From NCBI GenBank assembly GCA_951217055.1, contig OX578280.1, positions 40,127,628 to 40,191,627 of the forward strand: DNA of 64,000 bases. The letters run 5' to 3'. This document shows positions 30,500-43,200 of this stretch, piece after piece. Numbering within the stretch: position 1 is the first letter of the stretch; every line of letters begins with the position of its first letter. The notes under the pieces were generated by a model. It made no database searches. It worked only from the letters and a program-made list of their open reading frames with translations, and was not told the DNA's origin. The stretch is from Gerris lacustris. Lineage: Eukaryota > Arthropoda > Insecta > Hemiptera > Gerridae. Position numbers and translations under genes: made by a program.

Positions 30500-30960
30500 T
30501 GGCACGTTCTGGAGCTCGGGAGTGAATCCGAAAAAAACGACCAAAATCACCGTCATGCTAAAAGCGTCACGAAATCTACGGATGACGATAACTTGTGTGA
30601 AAGTTGACCGACTTAGTTGAAATTTGGTACACATGTTCATTTTACCAATGCCCAGGACAGGTTCGTTGGACAACGTTATCCGCCCAAGTGTTCACGTGCA
30701 AGGCTCGCGTAAACGTAAGCTTCAAATTAAAAATTGGAATTTTAGGACGGGAAAGAATTCTAAATTTATCTATTTAATGAGACAAACAACTTTTATAAAT
30801 ATTTTTTTTTAGTAAAACTAACACCGACTCTGTTATGAAGTGATAAAGATCGCTAAATTTATTAAAGCGGACCTAAACGTTTTAAATAAAGAAAACAACG
30901 TTTTTACCGATATCTTACGTTCTAACGTAACGATTTTAATAAAACTTCATACACATCGTC
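30500..30960 (+). repeat. Dispersed repeat family Q, copy 2
   Basis: Best preserved copy of the family also seen at 23200-23800 and, degraded, at 39650-39960. It includes GTTGAAATTTGGTACACATG and ends near 'ATCTTACGTTCTAACGTAAC'. Function and class unknown; edges approximate. Confidence 0.55.
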
Positions 30961-31291
30961 TAAAGTACAATTGAAACAGGCATGTAAAGTTTCCACCTGA
31001 TATAAGCAGCAGTTTTTTTACAGTGATGTGATATAGTTGACGTCGGAAGTATGGTGTTTGTAGTTAGTATAGGTGGAATATTAAAAATGTAGAGTGATTC
31101 CCCCTCTACTATACTTCGTTTGGTATCCTTTCGTGCCCAATCCCAACTCTTCTATCTTTCCATCTCTCTCTCACTATACTCTCTCTCTCTCTTACTCCTT
31201 CTTCCTGTCAAACTCGCTATTTATCCACAAAACAACGCTTTTTGTCAATTATTGATTTATCATTGAGAAAAGTATTCGTATATTATTTAAA

Positions 31292-34200
31292 ATGGAAAGT
31301 CCACCAAGAGAATCGTCAGAAATTGACAGTGTCGACTGTGTTAAATTATTAACCAGTAAATATGTAAGTATAAATTGATGTAATAAAATAATATTACTCA
31401 TAAGCGGATCAAGGGATTTTTGTAATAAGTGTTATGTAATAATTTTCTAATTGAGTCAAAAATATTTATTGGAACGAGTAGTTAGCAACGTATACGTACT
31501 TAGCAGTGTGATTTTATATTTAATGAAAAATGTAAGGAACTTCGTTCCTACCGGGTGTCCCGCGACACCACACGTATTTTTTTTTAGGTTGGGGGAGGGG
31601 GGGGGGGGCATACTCTTCGACTTGTGTCCCAGTATTGAATGTAAGATGTGTATATGACCACTTTAAACAAAAAGGATAAGCCATTCTGTAGTATCCCTGT
31701 ATAACAGAGAAATTGTTTCCACGATAACTCGATAAGGAATAATAGAAAGTTGTCTCGTCCTATAGATAATCGATAACCTAAGTATCAAAGGACATCTCAA
31801 TAAACTAATTTCATTTAAGATTTTATTAATTACTCCCTCCCTTTAAAAACATTGTCCCACCCTCTAAAATGTTGGGGGCTCTACAGATATTCAAGTCTAC
31901 TTGCTAAAACGAAATCATAAACAAATTTCATGAATGGTCAATTTGGACTTTAAGTACATAATATTTTTTAGGTTAAATTCTTGTTCTTTGTTTAGAACAC
32001 ATAATAGACAGTTGATAAGAACGAAAGTGTTGTTCGTACCTCAGATCTGTTTTTTGCGCTAATTTTAAATGTAGCCAGATATATGATAAGGCCATTTTTT
32101 ATTTTAAGTAAAGTTGACTTGTGTTTATTTTATTTCAAATTTGTACAGATTTTATTTCAGGAGTAATTTTAGTGGGACATACGAAACAAGAGTTTCGTTT
32201 TTATTGTAGTTTTCGGTTTTGCATCAACTTTAAACACAGTAGTATATAAACACAGTATTTTTGTTAATAAGTGAGTAAATAGTAAATTATTAAAAAATCC
32301 TTAATGTTTGGTCACTGAATAATTATTGAAATTGAAGGTACTTTTTAATAAGGTGAAATGGCGGGCACTCTAGGAGACGATTCAGCCTGCACTGTGAGAG
32401 CTTTACTCTGGGCTCTTGGCCGACAATCCCTTGTTAAAGAGAGACTGACAGCTTTTAAATCTAAGGTAAGCAAACTTGGGTAATTTTTCGTCACATTAAT
32501 AAACCTTGGACCGACCTATAAATCCTCTAAAATGAACTTGGGTTAAAATCATACCTTATAAAAGCAGTGTCTCTATGTTATCTATTTTGAATGAACTTTT
32601 ATGGGTTCATAAATACTTTCGTAAATTGGGCAATTCTAAAGTTGACGCTACGTTTGAGAATCTCTTTGCCTTGTGGGTGACAGCTTTTAGTAATATTGAT
32701 ACATTTGAGAGATTATATCCCTGTGACAAAACAGTATACTTATGTATGATTTATACATTTGAGAGATTGTATCACTTTGACAAAACAGACATTCGGGTGG
32801 GGCCCCGCTCACTTTCTAAAGCTTCCCTCCACACTCTCGCGGAGTATCCTCTCTGATGCCCTGTTTTTAGATAGCCGATATCGGCAATATCGTATTGATG
32901 TTGTATCGCTTGCCTATCTCCCCGTGTGCGGACGGCCTAAGAAAATACTAATTTTCTCATTTCATGGGAAAACATTGAACTACGGATGTTAAGCCAGACG
33001 GAGGGCAAAGAGTTGGCACCTCAAATTCTGGACTTATGGCAGGCGCTGGTGAAAGTTACAAAATGATTTATAATTTTTATCAAAGTAACCTAAAAATAGA
33101 ATTTAAATCAAATTATAATTATTATTAACTACGGGAAACAGACAGAGAAAAATACACTCCAGCGCTGGGATTTGAACCACAGGCCTCTATATATACCAAA
33201 ATCGTAAAATATGAATTTCTAATTGATTGTACTAGGTACAGGTACTAATTGGGTACTTTATAATAAGCGTTATTTCTCGGTCTAGTTCTATGTCATTAAT
33301 GTTGACTTCTCAGATTTGTGGAAAATTGAAAGCTTAAATTCGGGACAAGGTATCAATAACGTCAGAGAAAATCATTCTCCTGCGTAGCTTAGTTGGTAGA
33401 GCGCTATACTGGAAATATAGAGGCCTGTGGTTCAAATCCCAGCGCTGGAGTGTATTTTTCTCTGTCTGTTTCCCGTAGTTAATAATAATTATAATTTGAT
33501 TTCAATTAAAATTTAATCTTTCTGTAGTATGAATACTACCAAAATCGTAAAATATGAATTTCTAAAAATAGAAGTTGTTTTTATTATATCGGCTGATTGG
33601 TAAATTGGAAAGATATTGAATACAGATTCAATACTACTCTCGGAAACACCTGGTTTGTTAAATCCCAAATCAGGACTCAATCCGTATTGATACATCATGG
33701 AAATGTAGTAATTAATACATTTTGATTACCATTTGGTCTACCAGGAGCTCTGATATTATTTTATATAAAATTTAGAACTTCTATCGGCGAAATAATATCG
33801 TACTACAATGAATACAAGTAAAAACCGTACTACCTCCTGTTACATCCTAACTTCCTGGCACGATATTTTAAAGCACCACATTTTTTATGTCTTTTTTTGC
33901 GCAGACTGTGTATGTTTAAAAAAAACGCAGACTGTCTCCAAGGGGTTGATCTATAATCTTACACAATGAATAAATAAATATTTGACATTATTTATATTGT
34001 TTTAGAGTAAGAAGTGTTTCTTAGAGTTGAAACTGCTCAGTGCTTATGAACAGTTAGAGAAAGTTCTGTTCTTTGTCGATACCTTTGAAAAGGCCAATAC
34101 CACCGAAACCATGATTTTTGGTAAGTAAACTGTTCTCGTCTTACAATTTGAATTGATTTTTGACAGGGAGCCAATGAGAGCTCAATATTTTCATATTTTA

Positions 34201-37200
34201 CCTTCTAGATGTCAAAATCTCGAGCTCTTTCATGCTGTCAAAAATCAATTCTAATTGTATGACTAATTGGATGTATGTAGTTATAGACTAATTGGATGGA
34301 TGTAGTGGCAGAGACGGAACTAGACCTGCTAAGGCCCGTGTGCAAGATTTGTTTTGAGGCCCCCCCCCCCCCCACCCCCAAGATGACCAACTATTTTTAT
34401 CGCCTCATTTTTCAGGATACACATAAGATTTGTAATAAATTGCAACAAAAAACATTATTTTATGATAAAAAAAAACAAAATAAATTAAATTCCTATTTAA
34501 ATTAACTGCATTTTAGAATAGTTTAATCAAAATCGTCGGAACCGTTTTCGAGAAATACTTTTACATAGTTTTTAAGGAGTAGCGCCCCCAAATTTTAAGG
34601 TAAAATTAATATCTCCTCGGGGTAGGATTTTTCTGAATATGTATGCTGAATTTCGTTAAAATCGGCCCAGTAGTTTAGGCTCCAGGTGTCTGCACAGACA
34701 GACGACAGACATTTTATTAAAAAAATGTGTAAATCCATCAAAATCGAATTTTCGCGTCATTACAATACTTTCTCTTTATATGGAAAGTAAAAAAAAGAAA
34801 AAAAGTTACGAAAATGAGCAAAAAAAGTTGCCTGTAATGGTACTTTTTTACTTTAGCATCCCCCTATATCCCTTTATCTTGATAGTTATTTCGCAAAAGG
34901 AACATTATACAGAGTAGCATATATTCTTAGTCTAAATTACTGTTAAGACGAAGGGATATTTATTCTAATGTATCTTGGGACAAAGGAATATCACATTTGT
35001 GTCTTGTGTATATAATTGTGATCATATCCCTCAGTCTAATCAACTATTGAGATAAAGGAATATTAAATATAAAACTTCCCCAGGAGTCTCAATGTCTTGG
35101 GAGACAAACACACAAACCTTTTTGACTTTTGTAGGGCAGACTATTGTTTAGAACCAAGGGGGGTGCTAAAGTAAAAAAGAGCCCTTGTAATTAATACAAA
35201 AGAATGGATTTCGAGTTTATGGCTCAAAATAAGAACTCTTTATTTTAAATTTTTTTTTATTGAATCCATTATTTTAGCTGTTAGACTTGAGTTGAATACT
35301 CATATTTTGAAACTTTAATTCTTGGAGAAAAAATGCCAAAAGTAAAAAGTTCTTATTTTAAGCCATGGAATCTCATTTTAGCCTTAAAAATATGTCTTTT
35401 ATTAACTTTTTCATATTTTAAGTACTGCTGCAGAGCATTTTAGCGCTCAAAGTGCTTAGCATTTATTCTGTAAGCGCATTTTAAATTAACATAGAACCCA
35501 GCAAACTGCGCCTTTCTTCCTGCAGTAGATTCCGGAGATATTGAGTGGATCGTGTTAGGTGGCCCCTGTGTAGGCATATTTTACAAGTTAAAAATTTATA
35601 ATTAATTTAAAAACTTACTAAAGATAGTTACATTTTGATGTAACATATGCAGGATAATACAAAACATTAACAGTCTAAAATACTAAAATACCCAAATGTA
35701 AATCACGTCATGTTGTAAGTTATTTTTTTATATTAATAATATCTTAATAAGCATTTAACATCAATTGTCTCAATAAATGATAATAATAATTATTATTATT
35801 ATGTGGAAAAGAATATAGATACCTACCACATACAAATAATATAAATAATAACAATGGTAATAAATAAAATATAAACTAACTTCACCTTTTTAGTAAAATT
35901 ATTCTTTATTTTTATTAATTTATTTTTATTTTATTAATTTTTTATTATCCGAGCGGAAGTGAGGCCCCCCTTACCCCGAGGCCCGTGTGCGGCCGACCCC
36001 ATGCACACGGCTAGTTCCGGCACTGTGTAGTGGATAGACGGTCGTCTACAATTGAAATAAAAAATAAATGCAGAGTATATAAACTGATATGCATGACCTG
36101 TAGAGGTGTATATGTCCGACAATAGGGTAGAAAGATAGCACAAAGGGTTCCCTCCATAGCCCTAGTCTCAATTTTGTAGTTAGTTTAAGCCAAAAAAGTG
36201 TAGTCAGTAGAGATTTTAATCTTACTATGTTAACATTAATATTAATAAATTATATATATATATATTAATATATTATTAAACATTAATATTAATATAAAAT
36301 TGTGGTAACTTATTGTTGCGTTATTTTCTATTAACCTCTCTAGTCATAATTATGAAGTGGTACCACAAAATCTCAGTCAAAATAACCTATCATCTAAAAT
36401 AAATTTAAGTGTGGGCATTTTATTCTGTTTGACACTATTTTTTTTTCCATTGTACTTGTCTTGATTAGTTGTTTTATTTATAATTCTGAAATCTTAAAGT
36501 TATATAAGTTGCAGATTATTATTTTTTTATACGAAGAATGGAGATCATGGAGGCAGTCCTGCCGTAATACCAAATATTGTTTTTCCAAGTGACCGTAGAG
36601 AATAAAGGCTTTTTAATTTATTACTTTAAACAGTAATAGTTTTATTCATTAATAAATTATACTTTAAATCAAATTATAATTATCATTAACTACGGGAGAC
36701 ATGCAGAGAAAAATAGGTGAGAGCACCTATACTGGATATATAGGAGGCCCATGGTTCAAGTCCCGGTGCTGGGGTCTATTTTCCTCTGTATGTCTCCCGT
36801 AGTTTATGATAATTATAATTTGATTTAAAGTAAAATTTAATCTTTCCGTAGTATGAATACTACCTAAAACTTAAAAATTTGAATTAATAATAAATTAATT
36901 ATTGTGTATTAATTCAGCTTAATGAACTGCCCCACATCTTGTCCTTTACATAGGAACGTCCTATAACACTGATGAGGGTGCATCCAAGCAGTGAAAATGC
37001 AGTGGTTAGCGGCCCTGCAGCACCTTCAGGAGATTGAAGAGCAAAGCTAGTAGGGGGCACAGCTCTCTAGTCTTTATTAAATAACTCATTTATTTATGTT
37101 GTTATATAGAAAGGTATAAGAGCGGTATTTACATGAGAATTCTGACTCGAGGTATAAGGCAGGTAATGCAAAGCTTTACACCTGACCTTATAGAAGCAGA

Positions 37201-40200
37201 GAGAGCTTTACTACTCGATCCTACGGGTATATCTGTTGACTCCCTAGCAACGGCACAGCTCATACATGATACCTTCCTTCTTATCAATCACATTACACAG
37301 CAGGTAATCTTCACTATCATCATGAATGTAACTATTGATTAGCTTGTGCATTGAGAAGCAAAAAAATCAAATGAAGATGTAGGGTAGGGACTCTTATTGA
37401 TATAAGTTCTAGCTTTACATATGAATGTGTTTTCCATTTCCATGGTCTCTTCCATTGTCATATTACATCAAAATTATGAAAATTTACTTGAAATTTAAGC
37501 TATAATAATAGGATATTTATTTGAAACTATTTGTGCACAAATGCTGCTTTAGGGTTTAATTACCCTCTAACTTTAAGGGTAACATTATATTGTGATCAGT
37601 CTATAACATGAGTTGGGCTGAGATTTTAATGGAGTTCTAGTATGAGAGGTAGTAGTTGTACGGAGACCAGAGGGGGGTATGAATACTTTGATTTGATTAC
37701 ATTACTTTGTTTCTCTTTTCTTCTTTCATTCCTCTACTACAATCATCAACTGGAATTGTTATAATTTAAAAATGTTGGGACCTCCAACCTCCTAGAACTT
37801 CTACTTATTCAGGTCGACATTTGGTTTTTCAGATATCTGATGGTAAGCTGATAGGCTGTCAGTTATTGGATGTTTGTCACAAGTGTGGACTAAAGGCAGA
37901 GGTCACCACTAGACAGAAGATAAACATGTAAGAAATGATCAAGTTATTTATTTTTATGGTTGTGACCAGTAGTGGTGCCAAATATACCCTCAAGTTTTTG
38001 AGTAGAGAAATGATTCTGTAAATAGAAGGATTAAGTAAAGTAACCAATAGAAAATAACAAGACAAGTGTCTAAAACATGTAAATGTGTCCATTTATTAGA
38101 AACCGATCGTAAATTTGATGTTAAAAATTATGAGCTTCATAACACGTATAAAAAAATAAGAAATCAGACTTTTTAAGAAACGTAGAATTTCAAAGGGCAA
38201 TCCAAGACATCAATATCAGGTTTCAATGTAACATCTAATCTTAATAACTCTGTACTTGTGAAACGAATTCTAAACAAAAAAAAGTAAAATAATGTCTAAC
38301 GTTAGTGTTAAGGTACGTTAGTGTTCACTTCCTTAAGCCCCTTACCTAGGTTCCTTCCTTAATCCCCCCCATCCCTAGTCTACCCCCATTTTGTAGTTTG
38401 TTTAAGCCATAAAAGTTTGTAAAATATGTAGTTACTAGTGATTTTACTCTTACTATGTCAACTCTGAAGATGATATAATTTCTAAATGCGTTTATTAATT
38501 TGAATAAATAATTATGGTGACAGTATTGTTTATCAACCTCTTAAGTTTTAACAGAGAGCTATGTCTTGTAGTTTGTCTAAAGGTCTTCACAAGCAGATGC
38601 TGAAACAGATTCGTAGTTGGGTTCTGTTTGGCGAGCTCAACGATGCATTCAGCGAGTTCTTCATTAAGAAAACATCCCCCATAATAGACTCACCTGTTCA
38701 AATGCCTTCGTCATATCTACGCAGCAGCCTCGACACATCTACGTCAAGTGATTTCTGTTTCTCCTTGGAAGAATCGACCTCTGCCTCTCTGCCATTTGAC
38801 AAATTCAACCGTCAACAGTTGCCTCCTGATATTGTAAGTTTTCATTTTTATTCCAAACTATTTATTTTTTGAACTTAGTTAATAAGTTTCATTTTGAATA
38901 AATTATCCTTATATATTATTTAAAGAGTGTTGTTAACAAACAGTCCAGTGGGAAAGATAACTGTTTGGTGAACAAAGTTAAGGATACCTTGAGACCTTCC
39001 CCCTATATGGTGAGGGGTATCTCGAGACACTAATGCTGAGGGGGCATAATCCCCCAAGCTGTGACTTCGCTGAGTACCGGCTACCTTCGGAGGCCACTAC
39101 TCAGCAACGAGGGAAGGGAGTAGGATGCAGAGCGCCCTAGGTCTTAATTAAAAAAATATGTTTAATGTCTTAATATTGATTAATAATTATTGATCGTAGA
39201 AGGAAATATAAATTTTCATGGAAAAGTCTTATTTGTCTTTTGATAATCATCTTGGGTCTAACTGAAAGGATCCTGTAAAAATTCAATTTAATTTTCAAGT
39301 GCTTATCAATATTTATACATTGGTGTATAATACATTATCATTTGACTATGAAACATAAATTTCGGTAGATAAATAAAGGTAGTAAAAAAAGATAAAGGTA
39401 GTTACAGAAGATAAAGGTAGTTAAAAAGACACGTACAAATTGGAAATTGTTATTACCAGTTTGATTAATCAGTAGGTATATTATCAAACCATATTTATAA
39501 AAATCATTTAAATACATAAATACACACCGGTTTTTACTACACAGTCGTCAGTGTAAAAATCTGGAAAAAAATTATCACAACATTTGGCTTTGCTAAAACT
39601 TGTAAGGCTAAAATGTATAGATATGCTTATATTTGTTAGAGCGAGTGCAGCAAGCTCCTTACATTCAATCACACTCCGGGTCTATAAGTCTGTGTGTCAG
39701 TAACGCTAAAAATGAGTGACTAATTTAGTTAAAATGTTGTAAACGTGTTTCTTTTATCAATGCTCCCGCTAAGTTCAAAGGGGAGTTCTATCCGCCAAAT
39801 CGTGCCCACGCAATGCTCATGCAAACGTGACTGGAATAGATCTTATATCTATTCTCTGATGCAAACAATTTAATTAAAGCCAACAGCAACACTGCTACTG
39901 CTAAGAAGTGTTAAAGATCACCGAATCTATTTAGTCATATCCAAACATTTTAAAAAGAGAAAAGAGTATAGAAAAAAAATTATGAATACAAAAGTTGTAG
40001 TAAATTTTGTTCTCTACAAGATTGATGATAACTAATTTTGCTCGAGATATTAAGCAAAAGCCGAAAAAACTCCAAAAATGTTGGACATTTTTTCAATAAC
40101 TGCACAGAGTTATTGCCTGAGCTTTTGTTTCTATAAACTTGTGTTTTTACTAGTGGCATTGACACCTACAACATATTACATATTGTTTGCTAGGAAACAC

Positions 40201-43200
40201 TTATATTTTGACTGAACTATAAATTGATAACCTAAATTCTATTTATAATTTTAAATTAATATTTTTTAGCGGTTTTTGTTCAACATAACCTGACCGGCAG
40301 TTGTAACTGCAACCTTCCTTATTTTTAGTTGTTTTGATTTTTAAACAGAATTGTATTTTTAATTTTTGTATTTCTTAAATGTGTATTTGAAATTTAAATC
40401 TGGCGATCCAAAAGTAAATATTTTTATGTTCTCTCTATAGTTTATTACTAGTACAGTTAAATATATCGCGCTTAGTTTAAAAAAATAAGTAAAAGTTACG
40501 ATTTTTTTAAAGGCGAAGTCTTTTCTGTCTATCTTCTTTATCTGCGAGTTTTTTTTTGTAGTTTGATTAGGCATTAGGCGGGCTTTATCAGCTGATTATG
40601 TTGTTGGTAGATCCAGCTTCGACTTCGTTTCCGTTTCTTTATTAGAGGTACATCGTTAGTTTTTTACTGTTTAACGTTTAACTTATGTGGATTACAATAG
40701 GGCGAATAATAAAAATATTACGGGATATGAGATCAGTTAAATCATTGCCGTCTTTGGACGAAATCATTGTTCTTTCTTTGCCAAACAAAACCGGTGTCGC
40801 AAATCAAAATACGTCGACTCCGATTCTCAGGGTAGATTACCTGCAGTCGACTGACCAAGTTTCTGTTATTCCTCACCCAATGTACCTACTGAATATTTCT
40901 ATTCGTATTGTTTTTTTTATATCATTTAACAAGACGTTTGGTTTATAGGCTGGATTATCGTGTTGCGTTATATGTTGGATATTTAACAAATTATAATTAC
41001 ACTAAATAGTTAGTGGTGAAACTGTAGTTATCCAGCCATCTAGGAAAAGAGGTTAGAAAATTGGGGGGCTTCACTTAAATATACTGGTTAGTAGTGTTCA
41101 GACAAAGGGATATCATCTCTAAAATGAATTAATTATATAGATATAATCTGTCAAATATATAAATCTTAAAAAAATGAACTGTTTTGACAAAGGTATATAA
41201 TCTCTTTAGTGTATCGTAATCACCTCAGATGTGTATAGCCTGTACCCAACTCCATTATCTTACCTTTCCTTTAGTGTATCAAGCAAAATTGTGCCGCCAA
41301 GCGATTCTCGAACTGTATTAGCCTAGTTAGTAAGTGGGGTGAGGCCTCCGGTAAAACTGAAGAATGGGGCGGTCTATTGAAAAATGGTGGGGCCTCACTC
41401 CAATGTATGTTTTTGACGAAGGGATATCAACTCTATTATGAACAAATCATACATATATAATTTCTCAAATGTTTAAATCATACAAATAAAGTACTGTTTG
41501 ACAAAGGATTATCTCTCAAGTGTATAAATTAAGCAAAGTTGTGCCGCCAAACAATTCTCGACCGCATCATCTCCTTCAGTTCAGCCAGGCCTCCTACTCT
41601 GGCAGTGTTCTCGGCCTTGTCAGCAGGTTTCTTTTACACTTTGCAAAAATTTAAAAGTCCTTTACCAAATAATTATGACTAGAGAGGTTGGTAGAAAGTA
41701 ACACAACAATATTTTCACCTCTTAGAAAACTTAGAAATTCAAAGAACTATCCAAGACACAAATAGGTAAAGCATGTTTTAATGAAAAATCTAATCTTAAC
41801 AACTCTGCACTTGTAAAACCTATAAAAAATATTTTTTGAAAATAATGTGGTAGTAGTAAGATATTTTAGTCCTAGTAATATAAGAAATTATTATTTTAGC
41901 AGTTGAAAAACCAAATGTTGCCTGAACCTTTTACCTTTACTGGGTTTTCCGACTTAGATCTCAACTCCATATCCCTTACCTTATTCCTTTCGTAATCCTT
42001 CTACCTTCACGACCCTAGTCTACCCCCACCTTGTACTGTAAGTTTGTAAAATAAAATAGTTAGCTTAGTACAGAATTAACTCTTACTAAGTTAACACGCA
42101 CACTGAAGATGATGTTACATGTCGAAATGCGTTTGTGAGTTTATAATAAAAATTGTGGTGATAATATTGTTGTGTTACTTTCTAGCAACCTCTCTAGTCA
42201 TATTATGAAGTGGTACCGGTACCACAAAATCTCAGTCAAAACAACTAATTATTCCTTTACCAAACCTTTTTCAGATGTGAAGTCGGTAAATCTAGAGAAT
42301 TAAGAGCCAGTATGGTAAGGGGTTTAGAAAAGTGGGGGAGGCCTCACTCAGATGTATTGTTCTGAAAATGGAATTTAATCTCCAATTTAACAGTAAAGTC
42401 ATAAGCTACTAACCCTGTCTGGATACTTATTAAAACTTTCAGTGATATGTAGTGGGTAGTTCAGAATGTGCATTGAATTTAGAATAAGTCACTAGAATGT
42501 GTGGTACTATTATCAGTCCTACAACAATTCTTACATAAAGATTGGGGCTGCAGGTACGTCAGTAGACCATCTGCATTGTGGACACACAGTGTACACAAAA
42601 ATATCATAATCCTTAATGTAGAACCCGACATGGTTTAACTTGTTCGTAATCTCACTTGTTTATTCTGATAAATATAAAAGTTTCTGCTCCACTTTCATTG
42701 TTATTTGTTAGTTGAAAGCCTGATTTGTGAACTGTGCTAAATATTCCCTACATGTCACCTTATTTAGCATTACTGTACTATATATACCTTCACATGGGAT
42801 GTGTAAATGATTTTTTTGCAGTATTAGGTACCTAGTTTGTCTTGAGTTTATGTAGGCACCAAAATGTCAACAAAAATGTGGCCTTGATTTTCTAATATTT
42901 AAACCCCCTCTGCTGAGTCTATGCAGGACAGCTACTGACAGGGTGAGAAGGAATTAAATTTTCTGTCTCATACTCCTGCCATAAGACTCTATGGTCTGTT
43001 TTTGAATCCAGTGTGATTGAGATTAGTTAATAAGTTGATTTATTGTTTTGATGATGTTGCAGGAGCAGTGCTACACTATTGATGCTGCCTTCGTTCCATC
43101 ACACTTACCCTACTCACTCGTCTCAAAAATATTTTCCCTTGGAAAGTTTATGATTCAAATTAAAAACAATCCTTCTAATAAGATACCTGGTATGTTTTAA

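Larger units (their letters stand above)
29348..31291. other. loco 3' UTR and spacer with repeats
   Basis: The loco 3' UTR probably ends after AATAAA at 29957-29962. A poly-T run (29988-30011) follows, then a MITE (about 30058-30188), a LINE scrap (30332-30391) and repeat Q copy 2 (about 30500-30960). A CT-rich tract (31165-31200) and the probable promoter and leader of the gamma-tubulin-complex gene precede 31292. Confidence 0.5.

Noticed and set aside
33382..33453. Functional tRNA gene
   Set aside because: T-stem mismatches and attachment to a repeated body identify it as a SINE head.
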